Shown piece by piece: positions 29,795 through 37,635 of a stretch of 64,000 nt of DNA. Made by a program: the position numbers and the translations under genes. This stretch comes from an uncultured Kocuria sp. (GTDB lineage Bacteria; Actinomycetota; Actinomycetes; Actinomycetales; Micrococcaceae). The notes beneath the pieces were generated by a model. It saw only the letters and a program-made list of their open reading frames with translations. It searched no databases and was not told the origin of the DNA. The stretch covers positions 1-64,000 of the forward strand of contig NZ_CANMRA010000022.1 in NCBI RefSeq assembly GCF_947500125.1, in the 5' to 3' direction. Position 1 is the stretch's first letter. The number at the start of each line of letters is the position of its first letter.

Positions 29795-29848
29795 GACGAC
29801 GACGGTCCGGCGCACCTCCTGCGGGCGGTGGGCCGGACCGTCGTCGTC
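29795..29848 (+). terminator. Terminator of gltX
   Basis: A perfect 16-bp stem (29795-29810 with 29833-29848), 22-nt loop, 11 bp after the gltX stop. Confidence 0.75.
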
Positions 29849-29910
29849 GTGGACGTCATCTGCGCGCACCGGCTCGCTCCGGCGTAGCCTGGAGCACGGG
29901 GGCGATCACC

Positions 29911-30489
29911 ATGGACCGGACCGACGACCAGATCGACGCGATGCGCGCGGGGCGCCCGCAGCACCGCAATCCCGTGCAGCGGGACGCCGTCACGTGGCTG
30001 CGGACCGGCGCCGAGACGGGGGGCGAGCACGCCCTGCTGCACGTCGAGGTGGATCCCGGGGGAGAGGTGCTCGCCCACTACCACCGCCGGTTCGGGATGC
30101 GACTGAGAGTCATCGAGGGCGCGCTGCGGGTGCAGGTCGGCCACGTCGTGCGCGACCTCGGCGCCGGGGGAGAGGTCGAGGTGCCCCAGGACCACCTGTT
30201 CCGCTGGAAGAACACGGCCGGGGCACCGGCCCGGTTCGTGGTCGAGGTGCGTCCTGCCCACGAGGGCTTCGAGAAGGGTCTGGTGGTCCTGTACGGGCTC
30301 GCCCGGGACGGGCGGGTCCGGCGGGACGGCCGGCCCCGGAGCCTGCTGCGCACGGCCCTGCTCGTCCAGTGGACCGACATCAACCTGCCCGGGCTCTACC
30401 GCTGGCTCGGACCGGTCCTCCGGGTGCTGGCGGGGATCGCCCGTCGCCGGGGGATCGACCGCGAGCTCGAGGAGCGCTACGGCGGCTGA
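29911..30489 (+). CDS. Cupin-domain protein
   Basis: A 192-residue protein with a single cupin barrel in residues ~35-115: GGEVLAHYHRRFGMRLRVIEGALRVQVG supplies motif 1-like histidines, and VPQDHLFRWKNTAGAPARF resembles motif 2. The C-terminal part (130-192) is basic and amphipathic and could contact membrane or a partner. Enzyme versus binding protein is not resolved. The ATG at 29911 has only a weak G-rich upstream stretch. Between gltX and tRNA-Gln, transcribed with neither by obvious design. Confidence 0.7.
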   Translation: MDRTDDQIDAMRAGRPQHRNPVQRDAVTWLRTGAETGGEHALLHVEVDPGGEVLAHYHRRFGMRLRVIEGALRVQVGHVVRDLGAGGEVEVPQDHLFRWKNTAGAPARFVVEVRPAHEGFEKGLVVLYGLARDGRVRRDGRPRSLLRTALLVQWTDINLPGLYRWLGPVLRVLAGIARRRGIDRELEERYGG

Positions 30490-30496
30490 GCCCGAT

Positions 30497-30525
30497 TTGC
30501 CGCCCCGCCGGAAGGCCGGTATAGT
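30497..30525 (+). promoter_or_regulatory. Promoter of tRNA-Gln
   Basis: TTGCCG (30497-30502), 17 bp, TATAGT (30520-30525), about 50 bp upstream of tRNA-Gln. One of the best consensus promoters in the window. Confidence 0.65.
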
Positions 30526-30577
30526 TTTCTTGCGTTGCGCCGGTCGCCGCGGGAAACCGCCGGGCCGGGGACGACAG

Positions 30578-30649
30578 TGGGATATGGTGTAATTGGCAAC
30601 ACTACGGTTTCTGGTACCGTCATTCTAGGTTCGAGTCCTGGTATCCCAG
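30578..30649 (+). tRNA. tRNA-Gln (anticodon CUG)
   Basis: 72 nt. Acceptor TGGGATA/TATCCCA with discriminator G. Anticodon loop TTCTGGT (CTG) in the stem ACGGT/ACCGT. T-arm GGTTCGAGTCC. CCA not encoded. Confidence 0.95.
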
Positions 30650-30671
30650 CACTGCTCCATCGGATCAGTAC

Positions 30672-30747
30672 GGCCCCATCGTATAGCGGCCTAGTACGCC
30701 GCCCTCTCACGGCGGTAACGCGGGTTCGAATCCCGCTGGGGTCACCA
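30672..30747 (+). tRNA. tRNA-Glu (anticodon CUC), copy 1
   Basis: 76 nt with encoded CCA. Acceptor GGCCCCA/TGGGGTC (one G-U pair), discriminator A. Anticodon loop CTCTCAC (CTC) in the stem CCGCC/GGCGG. T-arm GGGTTCGAATCCC. Only 22 bp after tRNA-Gln, so probably the same transcript. Confidence 0.96.
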
Positions 30748-30753
30748 CCGCTG

Positions 30754-30785
30754 AACACCCCCGGACCGTGTGGTCCGGGGGTGTT
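30754..30785 (+). terminator. Terminator after tRNA-Glu copy 1
   Basis: Perfect 14-bp stem (30754-30767 with 30772-30785), GTGT loop. Core CCCCGGACC/GGTCCGGGG. Confidence 0.8.
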
Positions 30786-30888
30786 CTCGTGTCCGCTCTC
30801 CGGAGGGCGCGCGGGCGTCCGGAGCACGGCCGCGGACCTGGTACAGTGTACGAGGCCGGTCGCGGGAAGCCGCGGACCGGTTCGGCAG

Positions 30889-30964
30889 GGCCCCATCGTA
30901 TAGCGGCCTAGTACGCCGCCCTCTCACGGCGGTAACGCGGGTTCGAATCCCGCTGGGGTCACCA
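30889..30964 (+). tRNA. tRNA-Glu (anticodon CUC), copy 2
   Basis: Identical in sequence to copy 1, offset by 217 bp, with encoded CCA. TACAGT at 30842-30847 may be its own -10, though no good -35 is seen. Confidence 0.96.
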
Positions 30965-30970
30965 CGAGAG

Positions 30971-31002
30971 AAGTCCCCCGGACCGCACGGTCCGGGGGAC
31001 TT
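30971..31002 (+). terminator. Terminator after tRNA-Glu copy 2
   Basis: Perfect 14-bp stem (30971-30984 with 30989-31002), GCAC loop; same CCCCGGACC/GGTCCGGGG core as the preceding one. Confidence 0.8.
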
Positions 31003-31028
31003 CGTCGTCCCCGCACCACCGCAGGCAC

Positions 31029-31066
31029 TAAGCAGGCTTACATTGTCCCGCCCGCACTGCTACGTT
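31029..31066 (+). promoter_or_regulatory. Promoter with TAAG-N4-CTTA palindrome
   Basis: TAAGCAGGCTTA (31029-31040) overlaps a possible -35 TTACAT (31038-31043), 17 bp upstream of TACGTT (31061-31066). It precedes the flavoprotein gene at 31121. The palindrome type matches that before marR (15716-15727). Confidence 0.5.
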
Positions 31067-31120
31067 GGCAGGGCGGCACGGACCGTCGCCGCGACCGTCC
31101 CCGGCACGAGGGAGCGCAGG

Positions 31121-32101
31121 ATGAACGAGAGCTACGACGTGGTCGTCGCCGGCGGGGGTCCGGCGGGCCTCGCGGGAGCGCTGTGCCTGGCCCGTGCCCG
31201 GCGCACCGTCCTCGTGGTGGACGCCGGGGCCCCGCGCAACGACCCGGCCGAGCACGTGCACAACTACCTCGGCCGGGACGGCGACGCCCCGGGAGCGCTG
31301 CTCGCCGACGGGCGGGCCGAGATCGCCCGCTACGGGGCCGACGTCGTCGACGGCACCGTGGCCTCCGCGCGCGCCGCGGGGGAGGGCCCCGGGGACGTGC
31401 GGTTCGTCCTGACCCTCGAGGACGGACGGTCCGTGCGGGCGCGCCGGGTGCTGATCACCACCGGTCTGACCGACGAGCTGCCGGACCTCCCCGGCCTGGC
31501 GCAGGGGTGGGGACGCGACGTGATCCACTGCCCCTACTGCCACGGCTGGGAGTGGCGCGACGAGCCGTTGGCGGTCCTGGGCACGGGTCCCACGGGGGTG
31601 CAGCAGGCGCAGCTGTTCCGGCAGTGGAGCCACGACGTCACGTTCGTGCAGCACACCGCCCCGGATCCCGACGACGACGAACGGGCGCAGCTGTCGGCTC
31701 TGGGCATCGCGTGCGTGGCGGGCGAGGTGGCGCGCGTGGAGGTGTCCGGGGACCGGATCGCCGGGCTGCGGCTCGCGTCCGGGGACCTGGTGCCGTGCCG
31801 GGCCGTGGTGGTCGTGCCGCGGTTCACGGTCCGCTCCGGCCTCATCGACTCCCTGGGGCTGCGCACGGCCGAGGAGGAGGAGAAGGGGCACGCGGTCGGC
31901 AGCTGCGTGCCCTCCGCGCCCACGGGCGGCACGGACGTGCCGGGGGTCTACGTGGCGGGCAACGTCACCGACCTCCACGCCCAGGTCCTCGCGGCGGCGG
32001 CCGCGGGGCTGAAGACCGGCACGGCCGTCAACACGGATCTGCTGGCCGAGGACCTCGACCGTGCGCTGACCGCACACGGTCCGACGGCACCGGGCCGATA
32101 G
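31121..32101 (+). CDS. Thioredoxin-reductase-like flavoprotein with CPYC
   Basis: A 326-residue FAD/NAD(P) pyridine nucleotide-disulfide oxidoreductase. The FAD motif VVVAGGGPAGLAG is near residue 7-19. A redox CPYC (C137-C140) sits in IHCPYCHGWEW. The NAD region is VLGTGPTGVQQAQLF, and YVAGNVTDLHAQVLAAAAAG is the C-terminal FAD contact. The CPYCHGWE context is that of thioredoxin-reductase homologues often found alone in actinobacteria, so the electron acceptor is uncertain. ATG 31121 follows AGGGAG. Convergent with osmC. Possibly controlled by the MarR at 15.8 kb, from the shared palindrome. Confidence 0.9.
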   Translation: MNESYDVVVAGGGPAGLAGALCLARARRTVLVVDAGAPRNDPAEHVHNYLGRDGDAPGALLADGRAEIARYGADVVDGTVASARAAGEGPGDVRFVLTLEDGRSVRARRVLITTGLTDELPDLPGLAQGWGRDVIHCPYCHGWEWRDEPLAVLGTGPTGVQQAQLFRQWSHDVTFVQHTAPDPDDDERAQLSALGIACVAGEVARVEVSGDRIAGLRLASGDLVPCRAVVVVPRFTVRSGLIDSLGLRTAEEEEKGHAVGSCVPSAPTGGTDVPGVYVAGNVTDLHAQVLAAAAAGLKTGTAVNTDLLAEDLDRALTAHGPTAPGR

Positions 32102-32270
32102 GCCGTTCCCGGCGGCACCCCCGGCGGGCAGCGGATGCCTGTCCGTGCCCGGATCCGCGCGCGGGTGCGGCCGAGCCGCCGCTCCGGGGGGCGCCGTCGT
32201 CAGGGACGGGCGCCCCCGAGGGGAGCCGGCCGCGACGCCGTGGAGGCGGAGCGTGGGGAACGGATCGGTG

Positions 32271-32311
32271 GGCCCCGCCGGCCCCGGGTCCTCCCCGGGG
32301 CCGGCGGGGCC
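32271..32311. terminator. Bidirectional terminator between flavoprotein gene and osmC
   Basis: Perfect 18-bp stem (32271-32288 with 32294-32311), 5-nt loop, 10 bp past the osmC stop. Confidence 0.75.
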
Positions 32312-32320
32312 GGGACCGGA

Positions 32321-32752
32321 TCAGGCCAGCGAGGCGTCCAGGGTGATGTCCACGGACAGTGCCTGCGAGACCGGGCAGCCGGACTTGGCCTCCTCGGCGA
32401 TGCGCGCGAAGTCCTCCTGGGAGATGTTCTCCACCTGCGCCTCGACGATCAGCCTGACCCCCTTGATGCCCTCGCCCGCCACGAAGGTGACCTCGGCGGA
32501 GGAGTCCAGGCGGGTGGGCGGGGTGTCGTTCTGGGCGAGCATGTTGGAGAACGCCATGGCGTAGCAGGTGGCGTGCGCGGAGGCCAGGAGCTCCTCGGGG
32601 CTCGTCCGGGGCCCGGCGCCGCTCTCCGCGCGCGTGTCCCAGTCCACCTCGAAGGGGCCCAGGCCCGAGCCGCCCAGGCTGGTGGTGCCCGAGCCGTTGA
32701 AGAGATCGCCGGTCCAGACGGTGCTGGCCTTGCTGACGACGGGTTTCGGCAT
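32321..32752 (-). CDS. OsmC-family peroxiredoxin
   Basis: A 143-residue OsmC/Ohr-fold peroxidase that should reduce organic hydroperoxides. Both redox cysteines are present: Cys63 in ASAHATCYAMAFSNML and Cys126 in AKSGCPVSQAL. TSPEELLASAHATCY is the OsmC-subgroup signature, favouring OsmC over Ohr. The start at 32752 follows AGGAGG by 5 nt. Convergent with the CPYC flavoprotein; both are thiol-redox functions, though the opposite strands argue against an operon. Confidence 0.92.
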   Translation of the reverse strand: MPKPVVSKASTVWTGDLFNGSGTTSLGGSGLGPFEVDWDTRAESGAGPRTSPEELLASAHATCYAMAFSNMLAQNDTPPTRLDSSAEVTFVAGEGIKGVRLIVEAQVENISQEDFARIAEEAKSGCPVSQALSVDITLDASLA

Positions 32753-32898
32753 AGTTCCTCCTGAGGTCCACGGCAGGCAGGCGCTCCGCCTGCCGGCGCC
32801 GGGCGGCGCTGCTGTCACGCTAACGGATCCGGCGCGGCGTAGGACCGGCCGGGGCCGTGTTGCGGTGCTCAGTGCGCCGCGGAGGACCACCGCAAGCG

Positions 32899-34155
32899 CT
32901 ACCCGAGGGGCTTCCGCGGGGTGTCCGGGCCGCGGGGGGTCCCGCGGTCGGCGACGGCGCGGGTGGTCGCGTGCGCTGCCGCGGACACCACCCGCTCCAG
33001 CGGGCCCCTCCCGAACGCGTGCCGCCAGGCGAGCGCCACGAGAGCGGAGACGACGAGGCAGGCGAGGAACCAGAGCAGGGGACTGCTGTAGTGGACCTCG
33101 GTGGAGAGCAGGACCAGCTGGGCCGTGTACAGGGTCAGGGTCATCGCTCCCATGGCCGTGAGCGGCAGCAGCCACTTGCCGAACTCGCGCCCGACGAGCA
33201 GGAGGGCGCCGAGCACGGCCATGCTCACGCCGAGGCTCCACGCCACCGAGAGGGGCGTGTTGGCGTGCGGGGCGGAGAGCGCCTGCCACCACAGGGAGGA
33301 GGTCGGCAGCGGTCCGTCGCCGCCGAACACGATGATGTGGTCCAGGTCCGCCCGGGTCAGGGAGACGATGCTGTAGAGCAGGACGTTGTAGCCGTCCATG
33401 CCGTAGAGGAGCACCCAGGAGACGAGCTTGGCGAGGGCCCCGAGGCCCAGCCCCACCGCCAGCAGCCGGGACTGCAGGCGCAGGCTCTTGAGGTTGAGCC
33501 GGCCGAGCGCCAGTCCGGCCAGCAGGTACGCCATGTACGTCACGGCCGGGTACGTGCCGGTCAGCGTCAGCTGCCAGAACAGCCCGGCCGGTTCGGTGAC
33601 CACCTGCGCGAAGGTCGGGTTGACGGCGCTGTGCTCGGGGACCAGATCGCCCAGCCAGTGGATCAGGAAGGGCCCGAGGAGCAGGAAGGCCCCGGAGCAC
33701 AGGAACAGGGTCCGCGCGCGCAGGCCGAGGAAGGGCAGCGCGAGCAGGAAGAAGAGCCCGTAGTGGACCAGGATGCTGACGGCCGGCGGGTCCTCCGGCA
33801 TCAGGTAGGCCACGGTCAGGCCGACCGTCATGATCAGCAGCGCGCGCACCGCCATCCCGGCGCGGGCGGCGGTGAGGTCCCGGCCCCGGCGGGGCCTGCG
33901 CCCGCCGGTGGAGAAGGCGAGGCTGACCCCGGCGAGCAGGGCGAACAGCGCCGCGGAGTCCCCGGCGAACAGCAGCCAGGACAGCGTCGGCCGGTCGTTG
34001 TCGGGGTAGGACTGCGGCAGGAAGTGGACGGCCGTCAGCCCGACGAGAGCCAGTCCCCGCGCGGCGTCCACGGCGACCAGGCGCCCGGCCGACCGGCGGG
34101 GGTCGAGCCCGCCGGTGGCCGCCGCGGGCCGGTCTCGCGTGGGGTGGTCGTTCAT
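32899..34155 (-). CDS. DUF1624/DUF418-type multi-pass membrane protein
   Basis: A 418-residue membrane protein with about ten spans. The N-terminal RLVAVDAARGLALVGLTAVHFLP resembles the start of the heparan-alpha-glucosaminide N-acetyltransferase-like (DUF1624) and DUF418 families, which are membrane acyltransferase-like proteins. The C-terminal half (LTAMGAMTLTLYTAQLVLL) fits DUF418. A transmembrane acetyl or acyl transfer to an envelope component is a family-based guess. The start at 34155 is the first Met after a frame that is open but lacks a ribosome site upstream. Confidence 0.75.
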   Translation of the reverse strand: MNDHPTRDRPAAATGGLDPRRSAGRLVAVDAARGLALVGLTAVHFLPQSYPDNDRPTLSWLLFAGDSAALFALLAGVSLAFSTGGRRPRRGRDLTAARAGMAVRALLIMTVGLTVAYLMPEDPPAVSILVHYGLFFLLALPFLGLRARTLFLCSGAFLLLGPFLIHWLGDLVPEHSAVNPTFAQVVTEPAGLFWQLTLTGTYPAVTYMAYLLAGLALGRLNLKSLRLQSRLLAVGLGLGALAKLVSWVLLYGMDGYNVLLYSIVSLTRADLDHIIVFGGDGPLPTSSLWWQALSAPHANTPLSVAWSLGVSMAVLGALLLVGREFGKWLLPLTAMGAMTLTLYTAQLVLLSTEVHYSSPLLWFLACLVVSALVALAWRHAFGRGPLERVVSAAAHATTRAVADRGTPRGPDTPRKPLG

Positions 34156-34292
34156 GGGTCCCGCCGTCCTGTTCCTCATCCCCGGCCCCACGGTGGGCCG
34201 CGCTGAAGGATGTCGTGTGCACTGCCGCCAATCTTCGCACCCGTGCCCGTGGTCGCGGCAACGTTGCGCCGGGAGGCTCACCGGGCCGTGCC

Positions 34293-34320
34293 CGGTGCCG
34301 GGCCGGGCGGCCCGGCACCG
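34293..34320 (-). terminator. Terminator of terC
   Basis: Perfect 12-bp stem (34293-34304 with 34309-34320), GGGC loop, 38 bp past the terC stop. Confidence 0.65.
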
Positions 34321-34357
34321 CGCAGTGCAGCAGCTCGCCCGCGTCCGGCGCGGGGTG

Positions 34358-35413
34358 TCAGCGGTCGCCCCGGCCGTCCTCGCCCCGGTCCGGCGGAGCG
34401 GGGCGGGACGCCCGGAGGGGCTGGAGGGCCGCGAGCTCCGCGGCGGTCGCGGTCCGGAACGGCGGGGCCTGCGCGCACTCCGGCGCCCGCCGCCCCTGGC
34501 CGCGGGTGGCGCGCAGGCTCGTCCCGACCGACACGCCGAGAATCACCGTGATCACCGCGAGCGAGAGACCCGTGGGGATGTCGACCAGGTCGACCTTGAG
34601 CGTCATCTTGACGCCCACCCACACCAGGACCAGGGCCAGCCCGGCGCGGAGGTGGACGAACCGGTGCATCAGGTCCGCCAGCAGGAAGTACATGGCCCGC
34701 AGCCCCAGGACCGCGAAGGAGTTGGCGGTGAAGACGATGAACACGTCGTCGGTGACCGCGAAGACGGCCGGGATGGAGTCGACGGCGAAGACCACGTCGG
34801 TCGCCTCGATCAGCACCAGGACCGCCAGCAGCGGCGTGGCCCGCAGCGCCCCGCCGACGCGCACCACCAGCCGCTGCCCGTAGAAGACCTCCGTCATCGG
34901 CACGCACCGGCGGAAGAGCCGCAGCACCCTCGACTGATCCGGGTTCAGGCGCGCGTTGCGCTGCCGGAGCATCCGCCACCCGGTGTAGAGGAGGAACGCG
35001 GCGAAGAGGTAGAGCACGCCCTCGAAGGCGTGGATCAGCGCCGCGCCCGCGGCGATGAAGCCGGCGCGCAGCACCAGCGCGCCGAAGACGCCCAGGAACA
35101 GCACCTGGTGCTGGTAGGCGCGGGGGACGGCGAAGTAGCTGAGGAGGACGGCCCAGACGAAGACGTTGTCCACGGAGAGGGACTTCTCGATCAGGTACCC
35201 CGCGAAGTACTGCTGTCCCGCCTGCGCCCCGAACAGGACCCAGACGATGACCCCGAATCCCGTCCCGCAGGCCACCCACATCGCGGTCCACACCGCGGCC
35301 TCGCGCAGCCCGATCGCGTGCGGGCGCCGGTGGGCGAGCAGGTCCACGGCCAGCAGCGCCACGATGCCGCCGACCACCGCGGCCCACCCCCAGAACGGGA
35401 CGTCCATCGACAC
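34358..35413 (-). CDS. TerC/Alx family membrane protein
   Basis: A 351-residue integral membrane protein with about nine spans. It has the TerC hallmarks EKSLSVDNVFVWAVLLSYF, LIEATDVVFAVDSIPAVFAV and TANSFAVLGLRAMYFLLADL, with membrane-embedded acidic residues. Members are linked to manganese export (Alx, MeeF/MeeY) or to tellurite resistance. The GTG at 35413 is preferred over the ATG at 35407 because GGAGGG lies 6 nt before it. The leader carries a probable Mn riboswitch, which supports a manganese role. The last ~50 residues are a polar tail. Confidence 0.92.
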   Translation of the reverse strand: MSMDVPFWGWAAVVGGIVALLAVDLLAHRRPHAIGLREAAVWTAMWVACGTGFGVIVWVLFGAQAGQQYFAGYLIEKSLSVDNVFVWAVLLSYFAVPRAYQHQVLFLGVFGALVLRAGFIAAGAALIHAFEGVLYLFAAFLLYTGWRMLRQRNARLNPDQSRVLRLFRRCVPMTEVFYGQRLVVRVGGALRATPLLAVLVLIEATDVVFAVDSIPAVFAVTDDVFIVFTANSFAVLGLRAMYFLLADLMHRFVHLRAGLALVLVWVGVKMTLKVDLVDIPTGLSLAVITVILGVSVGTSLRATRGQGRRAPECAQAPPFRTATAAELAALQPLRASRPAPPDRGEDGRGDR

Positions 35414-35545
35414 CAGCCACCCTCCGGTTCCGGACCGGAGGTCTCTCCCGGCCCGTTCCGGGCCCGCGCGCCGGATCCTGCGAAGGGACCGTCGTGACGA
35501 CGCTGCGCGGGGGGATACTCCCCTCCTGGAGCCTCCAGCGAACCT
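35414..35545 (-). ncRNA. Candidate yybP-ykoY (manganese) riboswitch upstream of terC
   Basis: On the minus strand the terC leader contains GGGGAGTA (35516-35523), the conserved L1 element of the yybP-ykoY aptamer, and 14 nt further the GTCGTCACGAC element (35491-35501). A hairpin, 35434-35441 with 35421-35428, buries the GGAGG ribosome site. The CCTCC arm of that hairpin could instead pair with GGAGG at the aptamer base, giving an on-switch. Boundaries are approximate. Known biology: this aptamer commonly precedes TerC/Alx genes. Confidence 0.7.
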
Positions 35546-35701
35546 CGCCGCGTCCTCCGCGTCAAGAGGCGGCCACGGCCGCCGTGCGCCGGGCCGCCCG
35601 ACCGGCGCCCGGTGCTACGCTCCGGAGTGAGCCGGGAGTTCCCCGGCGACGACGGCGGGCACTCCCACCGTGCCCGACCGCACCGCTCCAGCCCGTCCCG
35701 G

Positions 35702-36847
35702 ATGGTGGTGATCACCGTTATCCCGCACCCGTCCCCCGCAGGGCCCACCGGCCCCACCCGCACCTTCGGCGTGGAGGAGGAGCTGCTCCTCGTGGACGCC
35801 GGGACCCTCGAGCCCGCGGCGGTGAGCCGCAGCGTGGTCCGCGACCAGGACGAGCACCCCGCGCGGTCCGGGCACCGGGTCTTCACCGAGCTCCAGCAGG
35901 AGCAGATCGAGGTCGCGAGCCCACCGGTGACCGGTCTCGCGGACCAGCTCGCGGCCATCCGCGCAGGCCGGGCACTGCTGGACGCCGCCGCGCGCCGCGC
36001 CGGCGCCCGGGTCGTGGCCCTGGCCTCACCGGTGTTCCCGACCCGACCGCACCTCGTGCCGCATCCCCGCTACGAGTGGCTCCGCGAGCGCTTCGGCCTG
36101 GTCGCCGACGAGCAGCTGACGTGCGGGCTGCACGTCCACGTGGGGATCTCCGACCGGGGCGAGGGCGTGGCCGTGCTGGACCGGATCCGCGGCTGGCTCC
36201 CGGTGCTCCTGGCGCTGAGCGCGAACTCGCCCTTCTGGTACGGCCAGGACACCGGGTACAGCAGCTACCGGTACCAGACGTGGACCCGCTGGCCCACGGC
36301 CGGGCCCGACGAGCTGCTGGGCACGCCCCAGGAGTACGACCGCCGGTGCGAGGCCCTGCTGCGCTCCGGGGTGGCCCTGGACCGCGGCATGCTGTACTTC
36401 GACGCCAGGCTCTCCGCCCGGTACCCCACCGTGGAGATCCGGGTCGCGGACGTGTGCCTCGATGCCGAGCACGCCGCGGTGCTGGCGGCCCTGGCCCGTG
36501 CCCTGGTCGAGACGACCGCCCGGCAGTGGCGGCGCGGTGCCACTGCTCCGCGGACCGGCGTGGGACAGCTGCGCGCGTGGTCCTGGCAGGCCGGCGCCGC
36601 CGGGGTCGGCGGCGCGCTGGTCAGCCCGGTCTCCGGCGCGCCCGCGCCCGCCGCGGAGGTCGTGGCCGAGCTGCTCGACCTCGTGCACCCCGTGCTCGCG
36701 GAGTGGGGCGAGGCGGAGCAGGTGGAGGCGGTGGTGGCCGGCGTCCTGCGGGACGGGTCCGGGGCCCGGCGGCAGCGCGCGGCCTTCGCGGCGCGGCAGG
36801 ACCCGCACGACGTCGTGCGCACGGCACTCGAGGCGACCCACCGGTGA
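35702..36847 (+). CDS. Carboxylate-amine ligase, glutamate-cysteine ligase 2 type
   Basis: A 381-residue ATP-dependent ligase of the YbdK/GCS2 group. TFGVEEELLLVD (21-32), HVHVGISD and the SARYPTVEIRVADV strand match the family's metal- and substrate-binding elements. Members form gamma-glutamyl bonds; YbdK-type proteins have weak or unknown physiological activity, and in a mycothiol user glutathione synthesis is not expected. The start is uncertain: ATG 35702 is followed by GTGGTG codons that could also initiate. First of three genes joined by GTGA overlaps. Confidence 0.85.
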   Translation: MVVITVIPHPSPAGPTGPTRTFGVEEELLLVDAGTLEPAAVSRSVVRDQDEHPARSGHRVFTELQQEQIEVASPPVTGLADQLAAIRAGRALLDAAARRAGARVVALASPVFPTRPHLVPHPRYEWLRERFGLVADEQLTCGLHVHVGISDRGEGVAVLDRIRGWLPVLLALSANSPFWYGQDTGYSSYRYQTWTRWPTAGPDELLGTPQEYDRRCEALLRSGVALDRGMLYFDARLSARYPTVEIRVADVCLDAEHAAVLAALARALVETTARQWRRGATAPRTGVGQLRAWSWQAGAAGVGGALVSPVSGAPAPAAEVVAELLDLVHPVLAEWGEAEQVEAVVAGVLRDGSGARRQRAAFAARQDPHDVVRTALEATHR

Positions 36848-37635
36848 GGGCCCGGCGGCACCCCGTGCTCGAGCGGCGTCGTCTCGACGTGGGAGCCTGC
36901 ACGGTGGTCGTGCGGGGGAGCTTCCACCGGGGGCTGCCCCCGGTCGTCCTCGTGCACGGCATCGGGGTCTCGGGCTCCTACTTCCTGGGCCTGGCGGAGG
37001 CGCTCGCGGCCACGCACGACGTCTACGCCCTCGACCTGCCGGGCTACGGGTCCGCGCCGCGACCGGACCGGGCCCTGTCGGTGCCCGAGCTCGGCCGGGT
37101 CGTCGCAGGAGCGGTCGCGGCGCTGGGGCTGGAGGCCCCCGTCGTCGTCGGCCACTCCATGGGCTGCCAGATCGTCGTGGACGCCGTCAAGGACCATGCC
37201 GGGCTGTGCTCCGGCTACGTGCTGGTGGGACCGACCGTGGACGCCACCGCCCGCACCCTGCTCCGCCAGGCGTGGCGGCTGCTGCGGGACACCCTGCGCG
37301 AACCGCCGCGGACCAACGCCCTCATCGTCCGCGACTACCTCCGGATGGGACCGCTCCGCTACCTGCGCACCGCCCGGCACATGCTCCGCGACCGGATCGA
37401 GGAGGACATCCGGGGCTGCACGCCCCCCGGACTGGTCGTGCGCGGGGCCCGCGACCCCATCGCCCGGCGGGACTGGGCGCGCCGGCTGGCCCGGGCCGCC
37501 CCCGACGCCCGCCTCCTCGAGATCCCCGGCGCCCCGCACAACGTCCAGCACACCGACCCCGGGCAGCTCGCCGCGGCGTGCGCGCCCTTCCTCGCCGCCT
37601 GCCGCCCCGGTCCCCGTCCGGCCGGTCCGTCGTGA
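36844..37635 (+). CDS. Alpha/beta hydrolase
   Basis: A 263-residue alpha/beta-fold hydrolase. The oxyanion region is VVLVHGIGVSGSYF (34-47), the nucleophile Ser105 lies in GHSMG, the acid is probably in RGARDPIARRD, and the base is His in GAPHNVQHT. The fold resembles small-molecule esterases or C-C hydrolases; the substrate is unknown. The GTG start overlaps the upstream stop (GTGA at 36844-36847), and its own stop overlaps the next start in the same way. Confidence 0.88.
   Translation: MRARRHPVLERRRLDVGACTVVVRGSFHRGLPPVVLVHGIGVSGSYFLGLAEALAATHDVYALDLPGYGSAPRPDRALSVPELGRVVAGAVAALGLEAPVVVGHSMGCQIVVDAVKDHAGLCSGYVLVGPTVDATARTLLRQAWRLLRDTLREPPRTNALIVRDYLRMGPLRYLRTARHMLRDRIEEDIRGCTPPGLVVRGARDPIARRDWARRLARAAPDARLLEIPGAPHNVQHTDPGQLAAACAPFLAACRPGPRPAGPS

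Noticed and set aside
30535-30927. Short open frames over tRNA-Gln and tRNA-Glu
   Set aside because: They translate tRNA and terminator sequence; the repeated peptides simply reflect identical tRNA copies.
30672-30964. 217-bp offset repeat as a mobile or CRISPR-like element
   Set aside because: The repeat is just the duplicated tRNA-Glu gene; spacer sequences between copies are unrelated and only two copies exist.
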